From Mallotus nudiflorus (Eukaryota > Streptophyta > Magnoliopsida > Malpighiales > Euphorbiaceae), in NCBI GenBank assembly GCA_947683625.1, contig CANTUR010000282.1:248001-312000 (forward strand): 64,000 nucleotides of DNA, read 5' to 3'. Positions within the stretch are counted from its first letter, which is position 1; every line of letters starts with the position of its first letter. Shown piece by piece: positions 1 through 12,465 of the stretch. Position numbers and translations under genes: made by a program. Below the pieces are notes generated by a model. It was not told the DNA's origin and made no database searches. It worked only from the letters and a program-made list of their open reading frames with translations.

Positions 1-373
1 CTATATATTTTGGCTACATTATTTATTGGTTGTCATTAAGGACTATATAAGCTTTTGACTGTTATTATCATTATTAAGAATGAGTAAATGCTCATTTCAT
101 TTCATTAACGAAATTATTTTTCTTGATAATGCATATACAACCGAATGAATATTATTAACTTAAGAAAATTCTTCCGTGCCTAATTTTTTTTTCATTTCTC
201 TCCTAATGGGAAGCGTCGACATATGCATTGTGGGAAGTCTCTCCTAGTTTTTCTCTCCTTGTGGGAAATCTCCATCTTCTTTTTTCGTTCTTTCTTGGCT
301 TTTTCATTGTCAATGTTTTTTACATCTGATCTCATCATGGAAGCTAACTTTAAGTGAGAAAGAAGAGGATAAG

Positions 374-1300
374 ATGGAACCGATTGCTATAAGGACAAAT
401 GGTATGGTTAACTACAATGAACTATTTTTGGTTTTTCTTATTGATCGAAAAGTTAAATTCCATGTCATAAAACATCGGATGGTGATGCTACAGAGACTTG
501 GAAAAGGACTTATCGTTAAAGAACTGGCTGGTGGTTTATTCCTCTTTAAGTTTCATTATGTGCTGGATTTATAACGAGTGATGAATGGTGGGCCTTGGAC
601 TTTCGACAATCATATTTTAATTCTGCACCATTTACAATTACAGGAGGTCTTGTCACAAGTCCTTCTGTTCTTAATTTCAGTTTGGGTTAAAATACATGAT
701 CTTCCTATTGGTTACATGTTGAATGTCATGGGACATTAGTTTGAGGTCTTTTCTTGGTATGCTTTTGGATTATGATACTAAGAATAACTCTGGCTTTTTG
801 CCAAGTTATATGTGTATTTGTGTTTGCCTTGATGTTTATAAGCCTTTGAAGAGGTGGAAGAAACATAAGCTACCTAATAGTGGTTCCAATATTGCTTGGT
901 TTTAATATGAGCAATTGTTTTATTTGCTATCTATGTGGCTTCATGGGACACATTAATAACTTTTGTCCTTCATGGTTTGCTATGAATGGAAGGGAGTTGA
1001 AAAAAGAATGAGGTTTATGGGTTAAAATGCCTCAAAGGAGGGTAGGTGGCGACGGAGGAGAGTGGTGGTTGAGGGATGAGGATAGTAGAGATTCATATTC
1101 AAAATTTGGAAAGCGAGAATTTGGTGTAAAAATCATTGCGATAGATATGGAGGATAATAATTTGATGCCAAAAATCATGGTATTGGTAAACTTTAAAATT
1201 CTATTGAAAAGGGTAAGTTGACTATGTGGGTTGATAAGGATGGGTCAATTAAATTGATTGCTCTTGGAAGTGAAAAGTTGGGCTAGCATAAGGCCACAAG
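374..1300 (+). pseudogene. LINE ORF1 remnant (DUF4283-like, CCHC zinc knuckle)
   Basis: The reading starting at 374 resembles the DUF4283 region found in plant LINE ORF1 proteins, followed in another frame by residues reading MNGGPWTFDN, a typical block of these proteins. A CCHC knuckle (C-x2-C-x4-H-x4-C) is visible at 925-966. A downstream stretch from 1027 reads MPQRRVGGDGGEWW, matching the usual basic/glycine region after the knuckle. ORF1 proteins bind the element RNA. Stops at 572-574 and later, plus frame changes, break the frame. Confidence 0.75.
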
Positions 1301-1479
1301 GGAGAGGACTAAGATTTGGTATTAATTAAAGAAAGGAAACGTAAGTGGGCCTTGGTTTCAAAATCTTAACTATATGAAAATGTTCAGGGAACTAATGGAG
1401 AGCATGAAAATATTTATGTTGATGGGAAATAGCAAAAGCATGTTGGAGCTTTATCTTGCAATGAATTTTTATCAGCTAG

Positions 1480-2440
1480 GTCTAGGTGTTAGTTGGAACT
1501 ACCATGGTCTCGGTAATCCACAAGCAGTCTTAGCTTTTAATTAATGAAGTCTCACCGACCATGTTTTATTTTTTTTATTGAAACTCTTATTCATTTGAAT
1601 AAAACAAAAGAAATAAAATGCAGTGTTGGTTATTACGGTTACGTTTATGTTGACAGAGAAGGGCATAGTGAAGGTCATGCCATTATTTAGAATGATATAA
1701 TTACTGTTGATATTTTATCTTTTTCTAGATTTCATATTGATGTTGTTATTCATGATGATTGTCCTAATGTTTGATGTTGTACTGATTACTATTATCAGCC
1801 CGACCATAGTCAAAGACACTTGTCATGGGACATATTGAGAAGCTTAAAGGATCGATCTGTGTTACCTTGGTGTTTAATAGGGGATTGTAATGATCTTCTT
1901 TGCATAAATGATAAGAACATTAGTGTTAATCATCTGGAATGACTTTTAAGATGATTCAGGGAAGCGGTTTCAGGTTGTGGCCTTTTGATTTACTTTTGAA
2001 AGGGTATCTTTATACTTGGGAAAGGAGTATAGGATTTGTTGATTTTATTGAGGAAAGATTAGATCATTGTCTTATTAATGAGGATTGGTTGTCTATGTTT
2101 CCTAATGCTTAGCTTTCTTGTCTAATGGTAAGTTTAGAATCATCATCCAATCGAATTGATGACATCTATTTTACCTTTTTATTTCAAAAGGTTTAAATTT
2201 AAAGTTATGAATAATTGTTTGATGGATAATGACTTTTGTAATATAGTTCGGGAGGATTGGCATAATTCTCATGACTCTTCTTTTATGGATAGAGTTCGAT
2301 CTCAAGTGGACTTTATGCAAAGCTGGGGTATTCAATTTTAGCGTCAATTTATTTTTTAGATTAGGAAAGCTAAAATGGATTTGGCCATGTATATGGCATC
2401 TCATGACCTAGAATCGAATAAAAAGGGTCTAGAACAACGT
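1480..2440 (+). pseudogene. LINE ORF2 endonuclease domain remnant
   Basis: The motif SWNYHGLGNPQAV (about 1491-1529) corresponds to the catalytic-Asn start of plant L1 endonucleases, usually written NCRGLGN. Further blocks follow in broken frames: a DREGHSEGHA block near 1655, a QPDHSQRHLSWDILRSLK block near 1797-1844, and LPWCLIGDCNDLL near 1864, matching the family's GDFNE motif with E changed. The domain would nick target DNA for target-primed reverse transcription. Several stops and frameshifts make it non-functional. Confidence 0.75.
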
Positions 2441-2689
2441 GCTATTTTAAATGATTTACTAGTTAAAGAAAAAATTTATTGGCATTAGAGATTAAAGAGT
2501 TTTTGACTATGGGGTTATGATAGAAATAGAAAATATTTTCATAACATGGCATCCTATAGGAAACACAAAAACAAAATTGTAAAGCTTCAACAAAATGATG
2601 GTTCTTAGGTGAAATACTAAGGTGATATAGAGACAGTTATCAAGGATTATTTTATTGAACTCTTTTAGGTAGGGGACTTGGAGGAAGTG

Positions 2690-3920
2690 CCGAATGTGGA
2701 TTACTTGTAGCCTTTGGTTTCTCCAACTAATAATGACATGCTTCTTACTCTTTTCACTGTTGGTAAAATTTAGGATGGTAGTGTTTTCTATTCATCCTGA
2801 TAAAGCTCCTAGATTGAATGGTCTCAATCCTGTATATTATCAATATTTTTGGCATATTCTTAGTATAGATGTATTTTTTGTTTGTTATGGGTGGTTAAAT
2901 TTTAGTGCTTTTCCTTCTCACTTGTTTAATACCATTATTGTGCTTATTCCTAAAGTTAATAACCTAATTTTAATAAAAGACTTGTGCCCAATATCTCTTT
3001 ATAACATCTTGTACAATATATTGGTTAAAGTCCTAATTAACTAGGTAAAAGTTATTCTTTCTTCTGTTATCTCAGATGAACAATTTGCTTTTGTGCTTGG
3101 ACATTCCATTTGAGATAATGTTGTTGATGCTTTTGAGTTAATCCATTCCATGCGTAGGAAAACTAAAAGAAAATGAAATTAACAGTAAAGCATATGATTT
3201 TGTGAAATGGTCTTTTTTTAAGGCGATCATGTTAAAATTTGGCTTTTATAGTTAATAGGTAGAGTGGATTATGTTATATATGACCTTTATCTTTTATTAG
3301 GTTATGGTGAATAATGAGGAGATGGGACCTATTATTATGAGTAGAGGGCTTAGGCAAGATGACCCGATATCACCTTACCTTTACATTTTATGTGCAGAAG
3401 GGTTATCTACTATGATCAAAAGAGCAGAATTCGAGGGTGTTTGGCATGGGTGTAAGGTTTCTAATAGAGCTCATTCTGTTTCTCATTTATTGTTCGCAGA
3501 TGAAAGTTTTTTATTTTTTTAAGCAACCCATTCGATATGTCTGTTGGTGAAAGATGTTCTCAATAAATATGAAGAAGTGTTTAGGCAAGTAGTTAATTTC
3601 TAGAAGTTTGGGGTTTTTTTAATAATAATGTTGATGATGATCTAAAGGATGATCTTAAGTAAATTATAGAGGTGTAAAGTCCTTTGAATACTAGAAGATA
3701 TCTTACTTTACCTTCCTTGATTATGAGGTGGAAGCATGCAATGTTTTTGCTTATTTACGAGATAGGCTATGGTATAAACTCTTTGGGTGGCATAGTAAAG
3801 TGCTCTCTCAAGTGGGTAAAAAGGTCCTTATTAAGTTAGTTGTAGAGACCATTCCATTATATTATATGGGTATCTTTTTACTTCCGATTTCATTATGTGA
3901 TGATCTCCAATGAATAATGA
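2690..3920 (+). pseudogene. LINE ORF2 reverse transcriptase domain remnant
   Basis: Blocks characteristic of L1-type RT are in order: HPDKAPRLNGLNPVYYQYFW (about 2791-2850), IVLIPKVNN followed by KDLCPISLYN (2938-3005), SRGLRQDDPISPYLYILCAEG (3341-3403) and LLFADES (3488-3508). The catalytic FADD motif reads FADE, so one essential aspartate is replaced. A thumb-like block reading WHSKVLSQVGKKVLIK follows near 3789. Stops interrupt the frame where Gln or Trp is expected, for example in the stretch 2340-2700. Confidence 0.85.
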
Positions 3921-4959
3921 ACTCATTTTAGTAGGGTTCAAAGGGGGAAGGGTATAAGAAAATTCATTGGGCATCTTAGGATAGGTTATGCCTACATAAA
4001 GAGCATAGAGGTATAGGTTTTCGCCATTTATCTTCATTTAATGTTGTTTTACTCAAAAAATAAGGTTGGAGCTTAGTAATTAATCTAGATACTTTGGCAA
4101 ATAGAGTTTTCAAATCTAAATATTATCCAGACAGGGATTTTTGGTTGGCTTTTTTAAGTTCTAACTCGAGCCTAATTTAAAGAAGTATCTACAATGCTAA
4201 GCTAGTTCTTATTAAAAGGTGCAAGTGGTGGATAAGGGATAATATGGCTATAAATACTTGGAGAGACTTATGGATTATTAATAATAATGGGTTTAAACCC
4301 ACCACTAGTTCTAGTATGGCTTTGGAAAATATGTCAGTTCGGGATTTGTTTATTCCTAGCCAGCGGGAATGGGATGTAGAGTTGTTATATAATATTTTTC
4401 ATGCAGCATTGTATTTTTCATGTAAAGGATATTCAATCCATTTTAAGTTTGCTTGCCGGTAGTAGTTCTGTTCTTCATAAATTTCTTTGGCATTTTGACC
4501 AGCGTGGAATTTATAGTGCAAGATCAGGTTACAAACTGGAAGTAGCTTGACAATTACAGTTGGATAAGGACAGTGATTCACTATCATGGATAATTTATGT
4601 GTAATGTGTGATTCTTATGGGGAACATAATTTGCATGTGTTTTTAGATTGTTATTATATTGTTCAATGTTGGACCAAAGCTGGTAATTCTATTTTAGATG
4701 TTCACATTGATTCTTTCCATGCTTAGCTCAGGTTAATGTTTAATTTAGAGTCTGCATTGTAAATGGAAACTATTTATATGATCTTATGGGAACTATGGAA
4801 TTAAAGAAATAATCATTTTTGGTGCAATAGTTTGACTTTTGTTTTTTACTTAGTTCAATTTGCCAAAGCTTATGTCCAACAGTTTAAATAAAGTAATTTG
4901 TCTTCGCCTATTGCACAACATAGTATTGTTTCAAGATCATAGGTAAAATGGAAATGTCC

Positions 4960-5400
4960 TCCTTCTAGGGTGTTTAAGCTAAATATTGATGTAGCTATTT
5001 GCACTAATAGTTAGTTGGTGGGTATGAGTATGATTTTAAAAGATTGTTTGGGTCATGCTAGTCTGTGTATGACTCGCTATATTCTTGGGTTTTTTAATGC
5101 TAAGCATGCAGAAGTTATTAGCTTGTTGGAGGTGTTAAGTTAGATTAGGCAGCAGGGTATGACTCTTGTTCAAGTAGAGATGGATGCTTTGGTGGTGATT
5201 AATGGTTGCAGTAACATAAATGTGGATAGATATAGAGACTTTTCATAATTTGTTGGTCCCAGGTTTCGCATGTCACTGTGTAGCCTGTGAAAAGAGAGGC
5301 TAATAAGGTTGCACATAAACTTGCTAAGGTTGCTTTTAATTTTCCTAGTCCTATTATTTGGTAAGAGGCTCCTGATTTTGTTAGGTCTCTTATTTTTCTG
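4960..5400 (+). pseudogene. LINE ORF2 C-terminal RNase H domain remnant
   Basis: Readings FKLNIDVAI (about 4973-4999), a HAEVISLLEVL block near 5106 and VKREANKVAHKLAKVAF (about 5286-5336) correspond to the first catalytic Asp, the Glu helix and the final H-x-L-A block of the plant L1 RNase H domain. Several TAG codons interrupt it. Between the RT and this domain (3920-4960) the reading has reverse-transcriptase C-terminal and zinc-binding character but is too broken to define. Confidence 0.7.
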
Positions 5401-5599
5401 ATATAATGTCTATTTGAGGAATGAAAGTTTTTTCATTGGTTTAAAAAAATAAAAAAAAATTCTCCCTTGAAAAACAATTCAAAATATGAAAATGACCAAC
5501 TCTTCTGTCCTTAAAAATTACCAAAGATATTTGTGAAAATAGTTAATTATAATATAATATAATTTTATTTTGCAATTCTTAGCGTAAAATTTATTATTA

Positions 5600-5720
5600 T
5601 TTTTTGAATAGCTAGATCAAATGGTTAAATATCAACACTATAAGGGAAGGAGATAGGGGATGGGAGGTTCGATTCCAGGTCTCCTCAATGTCATGGGCCC
5701 ATAAAAACTTTACAAAAAGG
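5600..5720 (+). repeat. Possible tRNA-derived SINE head
   Basis: A polymerase III B-box-like sequence GGTTCGATTCC at 5666-5676 lies about 45 bases after an A-box-like TAGCTAGATCAAATGG (5610-5625). This spacing and order are those of the tRNA-related head of plant SINEs. The patch does not fold into a clear tRNA cloverleaf, and the 3' end of any SINE is not obvious. It may instead be a chance B box. Confidence 0.35.
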
Positions 5721-6960
5721 GACCGTACAACATTTGTCTAGAACACCTTCTAACAAGCCAACCTCATGGATATATTAGTAATTCTATAAAGACATAAAGA
5801 AGAATAGATCAGTATCCAAATTAAGACCGTAAAAGCCAATATAGTAGCCCAATAGGCAAGAGCAATGCAACAAACACAATTCTAGACATAAGCACAAGCA
5901 CAATCGACAAAGCACAATGAATAAATGTAATGGGGCTATTTTTGTTATTCATTAAAGAAATCAATACATCGATTCAAACATTGTGCTCCCTAAGGTGTAG
6001 ACAGGGAGAACCTACCCAAAAGAAGTGCACGCATCCAACATCTACAGTGACTAAATCTTCAGTCCTAAGCCCTTAATGACTAATTACTCCCCTTAAGGAG
6101 CATGAGCACAATAAAAGTGGGTAAGAGTAAATGTCATATTATTCCACCCATCACACCCTTAGAATTATATAAAATAAAATAAATATGAAATATCTAAAAT
6201 CCCTCTATAATTATAATATGGTACCTCTTGACACTCAACAGAATATATACACTTTTTGTCATTTGAAATATTCATAAATAATAAATTTATTAATTATTTT
6301 TATCCTAAATAAACAGTGCAACAATAATAACAAATTTTTTCCTATTGTAGATTTTTTTATCAAATTTTCCAAAAGTAGGTTGACTGGCATGTGATGTGCC
6401 TACGCAGTGACAACAGTGACAACAACAATAATTTAAGGGTTCATTGCAAACTATATAATAAAAAAAATATATTGTAATTTCAAAATTGGCAAGTAGACAA
6501 ATATTAGATAAACACAAGTGACCAATTTTTCAAAAAGGAAAGTTGGTGGTAAGTGTCTTGATGTTGACAAAGAAAAAATAACGTTTTTTAATAAAAGTAT
6601 AAAAGCCTTTGAAACAACAGCGAATAGACAAAGTAGATAAAAGTGGTAAAATGGTAATTTCATTTCAAAAATAATGTAAGATATAGAATTTGATTTATAT
6701 TATTATCAATTTTAAAAAAAATATTATTCTTTATTATATAGTTTATTGATATTTATGTTATATATTATTTTAATTAATCAAAAAATAAACAAATTAAATA
6801 TTAAATATTTAAATAGTATAATTTACTTTAATATATTAATAAGTTAAGATTTCAGTAAAAAAAAAAAGAAAAAGCCAATGTCCCCATCTTCCTCTTCTTT
6901 CTCTCGATCACTGTTTTTCACACATATTGCTCAATACAGCTAACTTTTGCTTTTTTTTTT

Positions 6961-7466
6961 GGCATATTTATAAAAAAATGCATATACTTTGGGGTTTTTT
7001 GTAATTTAATCATATACTTTTAATTTTGATAATTTTATGCATAAATTTTTTTATTTTTATAATTTTATGCACCGATTAAAAATTCGGTAAAAATTTACTG
7101 ACTTGACCACCAGAAAAATTTAAGTCAATTCATGTAAAGGTCTAGCCAAAATGTATTGTTTTGATTATTTGCAAACAATACATAAACTTTGATATTTTTT
7201 ACATCATGACCTATATATAAATTGTAAAAAATGTCAAAGTTTGTGCATTGTTTTGCAAATAATCAAAACGATACATTTTGACGTAGCGCTTACATGAATT
7301 GACTTAAATTTTTCCAGTGGCTACATTAGTAAATTTTCACCGAAATTTTAACCGGTGTACGAAATTATAAAAATAAAAAAAATTTATGCATGAAATTGTC
7401 AAAAATAAAAGTATATGATTAAATTGTAAAAAAGCGTTAAAGTATATGCATTTTTTGTAAATAACT
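6961..7466. mobile_element. Foldback / MITE-like inverted-repeat element
   Basis: The two halves are long imperfect reverse complements. The left arm (about 6961-7203) starts GGCATATTTATAAAAAAATG and the right arm (about 7224-7466) ends GCATTTTTTGTAAATAAC. Blocks pair inward through the middle, for example TTAAGTCAATTCATGTAA at about 7121 with TTACATGAATTGACTTAA near 7289. Only about 20 bases separate the arms at 7204-7223. No coding capacity. The T-runs at both edges obscure any target duplication. Confidence 0.75.
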
Positions 7467-8639
7467 TTTTTTTAATCTGCCAAATTAAGCATTTAACTAT
7501 AACTTAAAAATTATTTATTATTATTATTATAAATCTGTTTTTTATTAGGCAAATTCTAAGGTGATTTTATTTTTTATTTTTTATTTTTACTTTTTTTATT
7601 ATTATTGAATAAAAATATATTAAATTATTCAATAATAATTATTAACAAAATAAACTTTACTTTATAAAAAATAAAATAACCACGTACTACACCTTTTTTT
7701 GAAATTCATAATTATCTATTTAGTGGCTTTTCATTTTTGTGTGGTGTATTCTATATTCTTTCCTTATTTTTTATAATTTAATTATCATTGGTTGATAGGT
7801 ATGTATTGTTATTTGTTTTGGTTTTGTTGCATGATGTGATTGTAACCTTTTTAGATATGGAATTGCTTGTTTTGGCATCTTCCATTTTAGATATTTTCAA
7901 TGTTATTTATATTCCTTAATTTTCAAACTAATAATTCTCTATTATGGGATAGGGAACTAGTAAAAAAAAAAAACTAATTTTTGTTAATTAATAACTACTA
8001 ATTCTATAAATCAAAAGTCAAAACGCTTTCTCAAATAAAACTAAAACATTTTAAAAAATAAATAAATAAAACTTAAAAAATATTTCTTTTATTTTTTAGA
8101 GAAAAAAATCTTGAATTAAATTTGCTTCTATGTATGAATTTGTGAGATCCACTTTTTAATTTTGACTCACAAAAATATATTTAAAAATACTAACTGCTAG
8201 TAATTAACAACTAATTCTCTATTTCATCATAATAATATTGGTTCCGTATTACAAGTGCAAAAAATAAAAGAATATTAATAAAACTTTTTGCCAATATACA
8301 ACTTTTTTAATATACAATTTTTTTTTAAAAATATATTATTTCAATACTTATAAAATTTGTTTGTATATGTCAATATCTATCGGTATAAATGACAAGAAGT
8401 TTAAAATATTTTATCTACCATACTTAAATTCTGAAATAGTTAGGATTTTTATAATTATCGAATATTAGGATATTGATTAAAAATAAAAATAGTTTACATT
8501 TTTTACAGTTTTATTGATTCATGTAAAATTTAGTGGGGTTTTTTTGGATATAAAATTTAGTGGGTTATGTAATAATATTTTGTTTCAAATTAATTAGTTT
8601 TAATTATTAATCTATTAATAAATAATTAGTTTTAAAACC

Positions 8640-8761
8640 TAACTTACTGTTTATACCGTAAAAACGACAAAAAATCAACGCGTATATTTGACCACTTCAA
8701 TCCTCTCTAAACCCCAAACCAAACTTTTCGCCTCCTCCCATTTTCGCTGCCGCTGCTGAAA
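8640..8761 (+). promoter_or_regulatory. Putative core promoter and 5' leader of CGS gene
   Basis: A weak TATA-like CGTATATTTG lies at 8681-8690, followed by a pyrimidine-rich stretch (8696-8750, with CCTCTCT and CGCCTCCTCCC) typical of plant 5' leaders. Transcription would start between these. The base composition shifts sharply from AT-rich to GC-rich here. The transcription start is inferred only. Confidence 0.45.
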
Positions 8762-11700
8762 ATGGCCGTCTCCTCCTGTCCGTGCCCCAAATTTTTCACT
8801 TCCGCCGCCCCCTTTGAGTGCCGTTCCGATGCATCAGGCACGGACAAGCCGAGTCACGGCCGGTTTTCTCGCCGAGTCAATTCAATTAGAAACGGCACGG
8901 CTTCAACTTCATTTTTAGGCGGCGGTATGTCGTCTTTGATTTTGAAGTTCCCTCCTAATTTCGTTCGCCAGCTCAGCACTAAAGCTCGCCGTAACTGCAG
9001 CAACATCGGCGTCGCTCAAATCGTCGCCGCTTCGTGGTCTAACAACTCCGCCTCTGGTGTTCCCTCCGCCGCGGCGGCAAACGCTTCATCCTCATCCTCC
9101 GCCGCCGCGGCCGCAGCATTTTCAGCTACTGAGCCGGTTGAGTTGATCGCCGCCGATGAAGTAGCTGTGGTTAATGGAAATCCAAGTGTACAGTTAGAGG
9201 ATTTGAAATACTCCTCATTTTTGAGCTCCGATGGGAGCATGGCAGTTCATGCTGGTAATGATTTAGAAAATACAAATCTCTTTTTTTTTTTGTTTATTTC
9301 TTGTAATTTTTTTTAATGTCTAATTAATATTTGCAAGAATGATCGATTTCACTCATAAATTCAATTGGATTGATGCAGGTGAACGATTAGGTCGCGGTAT
9401 TGTTACTGATGCAATTACTACACCTGTGGTTAATACTTCTGCTTACTTTTTCAAGAAAACCCAAGAGCTTCTTGATTTCAAGGTTTGATTAGGAGTGGTT
9501 AATCAATTGTTTATATAAAGATTTTGTGTGTGTGTGTGTGTGTTACTTTTTCTAAAGGTTTGTAGGATTGAATTTATGTGTGGTGATGTTTGTCTGTTGC
9601 AGGAGAAACGGAGTGTAAGTTTTGAATATGGTCGATATGGAAATCCAACCACTGTGGTTGCTGAGGAAAAGATTAGTGCACTTGAAGGGGCTGAATCAAC
9701 TTTGATTATGGCATCTGGGATGTGTGCTAGTACTGTCATGCTATTGGCTTTGGTTCCTGCTGGTGGGCATATTGTGACTACCACTGATTGCTATAGGAAG
9801 ACTAGGATTTTCATTGAGACCGTTCTTCCTAAAATGGGAATCACGGTATTGTTCTTTCACTTGGTTTTTGCTTTTCTGCCCTGAGTTTTTTTTTTCTTTA
9901 AATTATTTTGTCAATGTGTACGAGGGAAGCAAAAAAAAAAGAAAAGGGAAAAAAGAAAAAAATGCAGATTATTGAAATTGAGGTTATTATTAGCACATAA
10001 ATAATTATTTGTATTTGACATAGATGTTGGAATCTGTATGCTTCTTGTGTTATACTTTTTTTTTTTTTTAATGTCTAAAACTGTGGTGTTGATTGTTATT
10101 GTTTATACAGGCAACTGTGATCGACCCTGCAGATATGGAAGGTCTGGAAGCAGCACTTGAAAAGAACAATGTCCGTAGTAGTGAAAGTGGACTATTATTA
10201 TTAAGATTTCCTTTTGAGTATTGTCTTAGTGTTACATTGTCTGGAATTAACTTGTTTTAAATTTATGCAGGTTTCTCTTTTCTTCACTGAGTCTCCTACC
10301 AATCCATTTCTCAGATGTGTTGACATTAAGTTGGTCTCAGAGCTCTGCCACAGAAAAGGAGCTATAGTCTGCATAGATGGTACCTTCGCAACACCTCTCA
10401 ATCAGAAGGCCCTTGCTCTTGGTGCTGATCTTGTTTTGCACTCTGCAACAAAGTTCATTGGTGGCCACAATGATGTAAGTTTGAGCTTGCTGGCTAATTA
10501 GTTAAAAGTTACCGACAATTTTTGCTACTAGTTTATCCAACCACTAAATACAAATGTCTGTTTCAGGTCCTTGCAGGTTGCATAAGTGGCTCGATGAAGT
10601 TAGTTTCAGAAGTTCGTAATTTGCATCATGTTCTGGGTGGTACTCTCAACCCGGTGAGCTATCTTGATTAAATCAGCTTCTGTGCATTTTTTTTTTTCAT
10701 ATTTCTGTATTTCTATCCATCCTTAAACCGTTATTAGCAGTACTGCTAAGTTTGAAGGCTTTTAATGTGATATATTAGTGTTTGGACTTTCAATGTGGAG
10801 TCTATGTCTATTTCTTAGTTTCCAAATAATATTCTGCTTGATAATATTTTTTTCCCTTTTTTAAATATTTTTCCTTTTACAATTACAGAATGCTGCTTAT
10901 CTGATCATCCGAGGCATGAAGACACTGCATCTTCGTGTACAGCAACAGAATTCAACAGCATTGAGGATGGCCCAAATTTTAGAGGCTCATCCCAAGGTAT
11001 GTATTGTGTAAATTCCCATTTCGTACTTCGTTTGACCTAGTTGTATATAAAGCTACTAAAGGGGCAATCATATGTGAAGCTTGAATTTACTTTTGTAAAT
11101 TGCATAGTTATATATGTGTGTTTCTAGTCACATCTGTATTACAGACTCTGACTGTCCTTAATGTGAGATTTGATCTCCTTAAATGTGACATTCAATTTAA
11201 ATGGTTCTAAAAGGCAATGTAACTGGTGGAAGTGACCAGATGCTTGGCTAATGTGAGGAGGTGTTCTCATCAATATGTTCTATGTCAAATTAACCTCTAT
11301 TTTTCTTCTGAAGAGCTGTTTATGGTTAGTGCCTTTGTCACAATGGGCAAATAAGTGGTTCACATGGTCCAATGTTTTACAGTTCACTGTATTCTAATTT
11401 TTTACTGGTAACCTTAATCTAATGTTTCTGTCATAGTCAAGAGTAGAAGTAGAAAAAGGTGGAGTCATTTCTTTTCCTGTCTTTTTGACATATACCTAAG
11501 TTAAAGTTAACTTTACCTTTGAAATCTATGATTGCTCAATCAAGCTGGTTAAATTGTTCCATCCATCTTGTAACATGAACTTACCTTCTGCAACACCAAG
11601 CATGGTTTTTATTTAATATTATACGATAATATGCTGTTGGAAAGGTTCAGGCTACACGTAATTAGCTTTATGAATCATATAATTGTTTTGTGTGACATTA

Positions 11701-12465
11701 AGACATCACGTCCTTCATGATGATAACTCTTTTAGTGATATCAGCAGGTGAAAAGTGTATATTATCCAGGCTTGCCTAGTCATCCTGAACATCATATTGC
11801 CAAGCGGCAAATGACTGGCTTTGGTGGTGTGGTGAGTTTTGAGGTGAGTGTTCTGGAATATGCTGATGGCTGGTATTTACTTATTTTTCTTGTTTTTATG
11901 AATCATCATTTTGGAAAAAAAAAAAAGGGCTCATATATCCGTCAATGATTCAGGTTAATGGAGACTTGATGACCACCATAAAATTTGTGGATGCATTGAA
12001 AATCCCATATATTGCTCCATCTTTTGGTGGCTGTGAAAGCATCGTGGATCAGCCAGCTATAATGTCTTACTGGTAAGTCAAAAATTTCTCCGCCTTGTGG
12101 GGATACTTAAATATGGTTTCTTCAATTATGATTTTGTCCGCTATAGGCTCATTCAATCTGTGTGGAGAATATAGGACTTCTCCCTGTAAGATGTCATTTC
12201 CTTCTAATGGTGAAAGGACATTTTCTACTGTATGTTTGCACAGGAACTAGGTTTCTATGCTTCCGTTTTTCTGGAATAGTGGCATTTTTGCTTTTAGTCT
12301 ATTCTGTCATCTTGTTAATTATTTTTCTTCACTTGCTGCAGGGATCTTACTCAACAAGAGAGGGAGAAGTATGGGATTAAAGATAACTTGGTTCGGTTCA
12401 GTTTTGGGGTTGAAGACTTTGAGGATGTGAAGGCTGATGTACTTCAAGCCCTGGAGACCATGTAG
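8762..12465 (+). CDS. CGS1: Cystathionine gamma-synthase, plastid precursor (ten exons)
   Basis: Pyridoxal-phosphate enzyme of plastids that joins O-phosphohomoserine and cysteine to form cystathionine, the first committed step of methionine synthesis. Exons, all with GT-AG introns: 8762-9254, 9379-9482, 9603-9845, 10111-10170, 10271-10474, 10567-10653, 10889-10996, 11748-11843, 11954-12072, 12342-12465. They join to 1638 nt (545 residues plus stop), close to the usual plant length. Residues 1 to about 70 are Ser/Arg-rich, fitting a transit peptide. The MTO1 regulatory block is at 76-86, and an Ala/Ser-rich linker lies around 100-122. The Cys/Met-metabolism PLP domain fills the rest: YGRYGNPT (208-215), TDCY with Tyr263, and the PLP-lysine motif ATKFIGGHND with Lys361. 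It ends FGVEDFEDVKADVLQALETM. No stop or frameshift was found, so it appears functional. The start ATG follows a GC-rich leader, and no earlier in-frame ATG is plausible. Confidence 0.97.
8987..9040 (+). promoter_or_regulatory. MTO1 nascent-peptide arrest element inside CGS exon 1
   Basis: Residues 76-86 read RRNCSNIGVAQ and are followed by IVAASWS ending at Ser93. In Arabidopsis CGS1 this conserved block acts while still in the ribosome tunnel: with S-adenosylmethionine, elongation stalls just after the conserved Trp, at Ser94, and the mRNA is degraded. Here the same residues sit one position earlier. The block is fully conserved, so feedback control is expected, although this is an inference from the family. 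Confidence 0.9.

Larger units (their letters stand above)
374..5462 (+). mobile_element. Decayed non-LTR retrotransposon (plant LINE, L1-like)
   Basis: In order on the plus strand are an ORF1 with a DUF4283-like segment and CCHC knuckle, an apurinic-type endonuclease, a reverse transcriptase, and a C-terminal RNase H like those of plant L1 elements. An A-rich tail (5443-5462) follows. Many in-frame stops and frameshifts show it is dead. The 5' end is uncertain: coding similarity begins at 374 and an untranslated leader may extend upstream. I could not find a convincing target-site duplication. Positions 1-373 hold no recognisable gene and may be this leader. Confidence 0.9.
5463..8640. other. 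AT-rich intergenic region between LINE and CGS gene
   Basis: No open reading frame in either strand resembles a protein. The stretch contains the SINE-like patch and foldback element listed separately, many A/T homopolymers, and a small perfect-looking hairpin at about 7598-7640 (arms ATTATTATTGAATA and its complement). I see no tRNA gene with both arms and anticodon loop. Confidence 0.7.

Noticed and set aside
9524..9542. (GT)n run in CGS intron 2
   Set aside because: An ordinary short microsatellite within an intron; no sign that it affects the splice sites.
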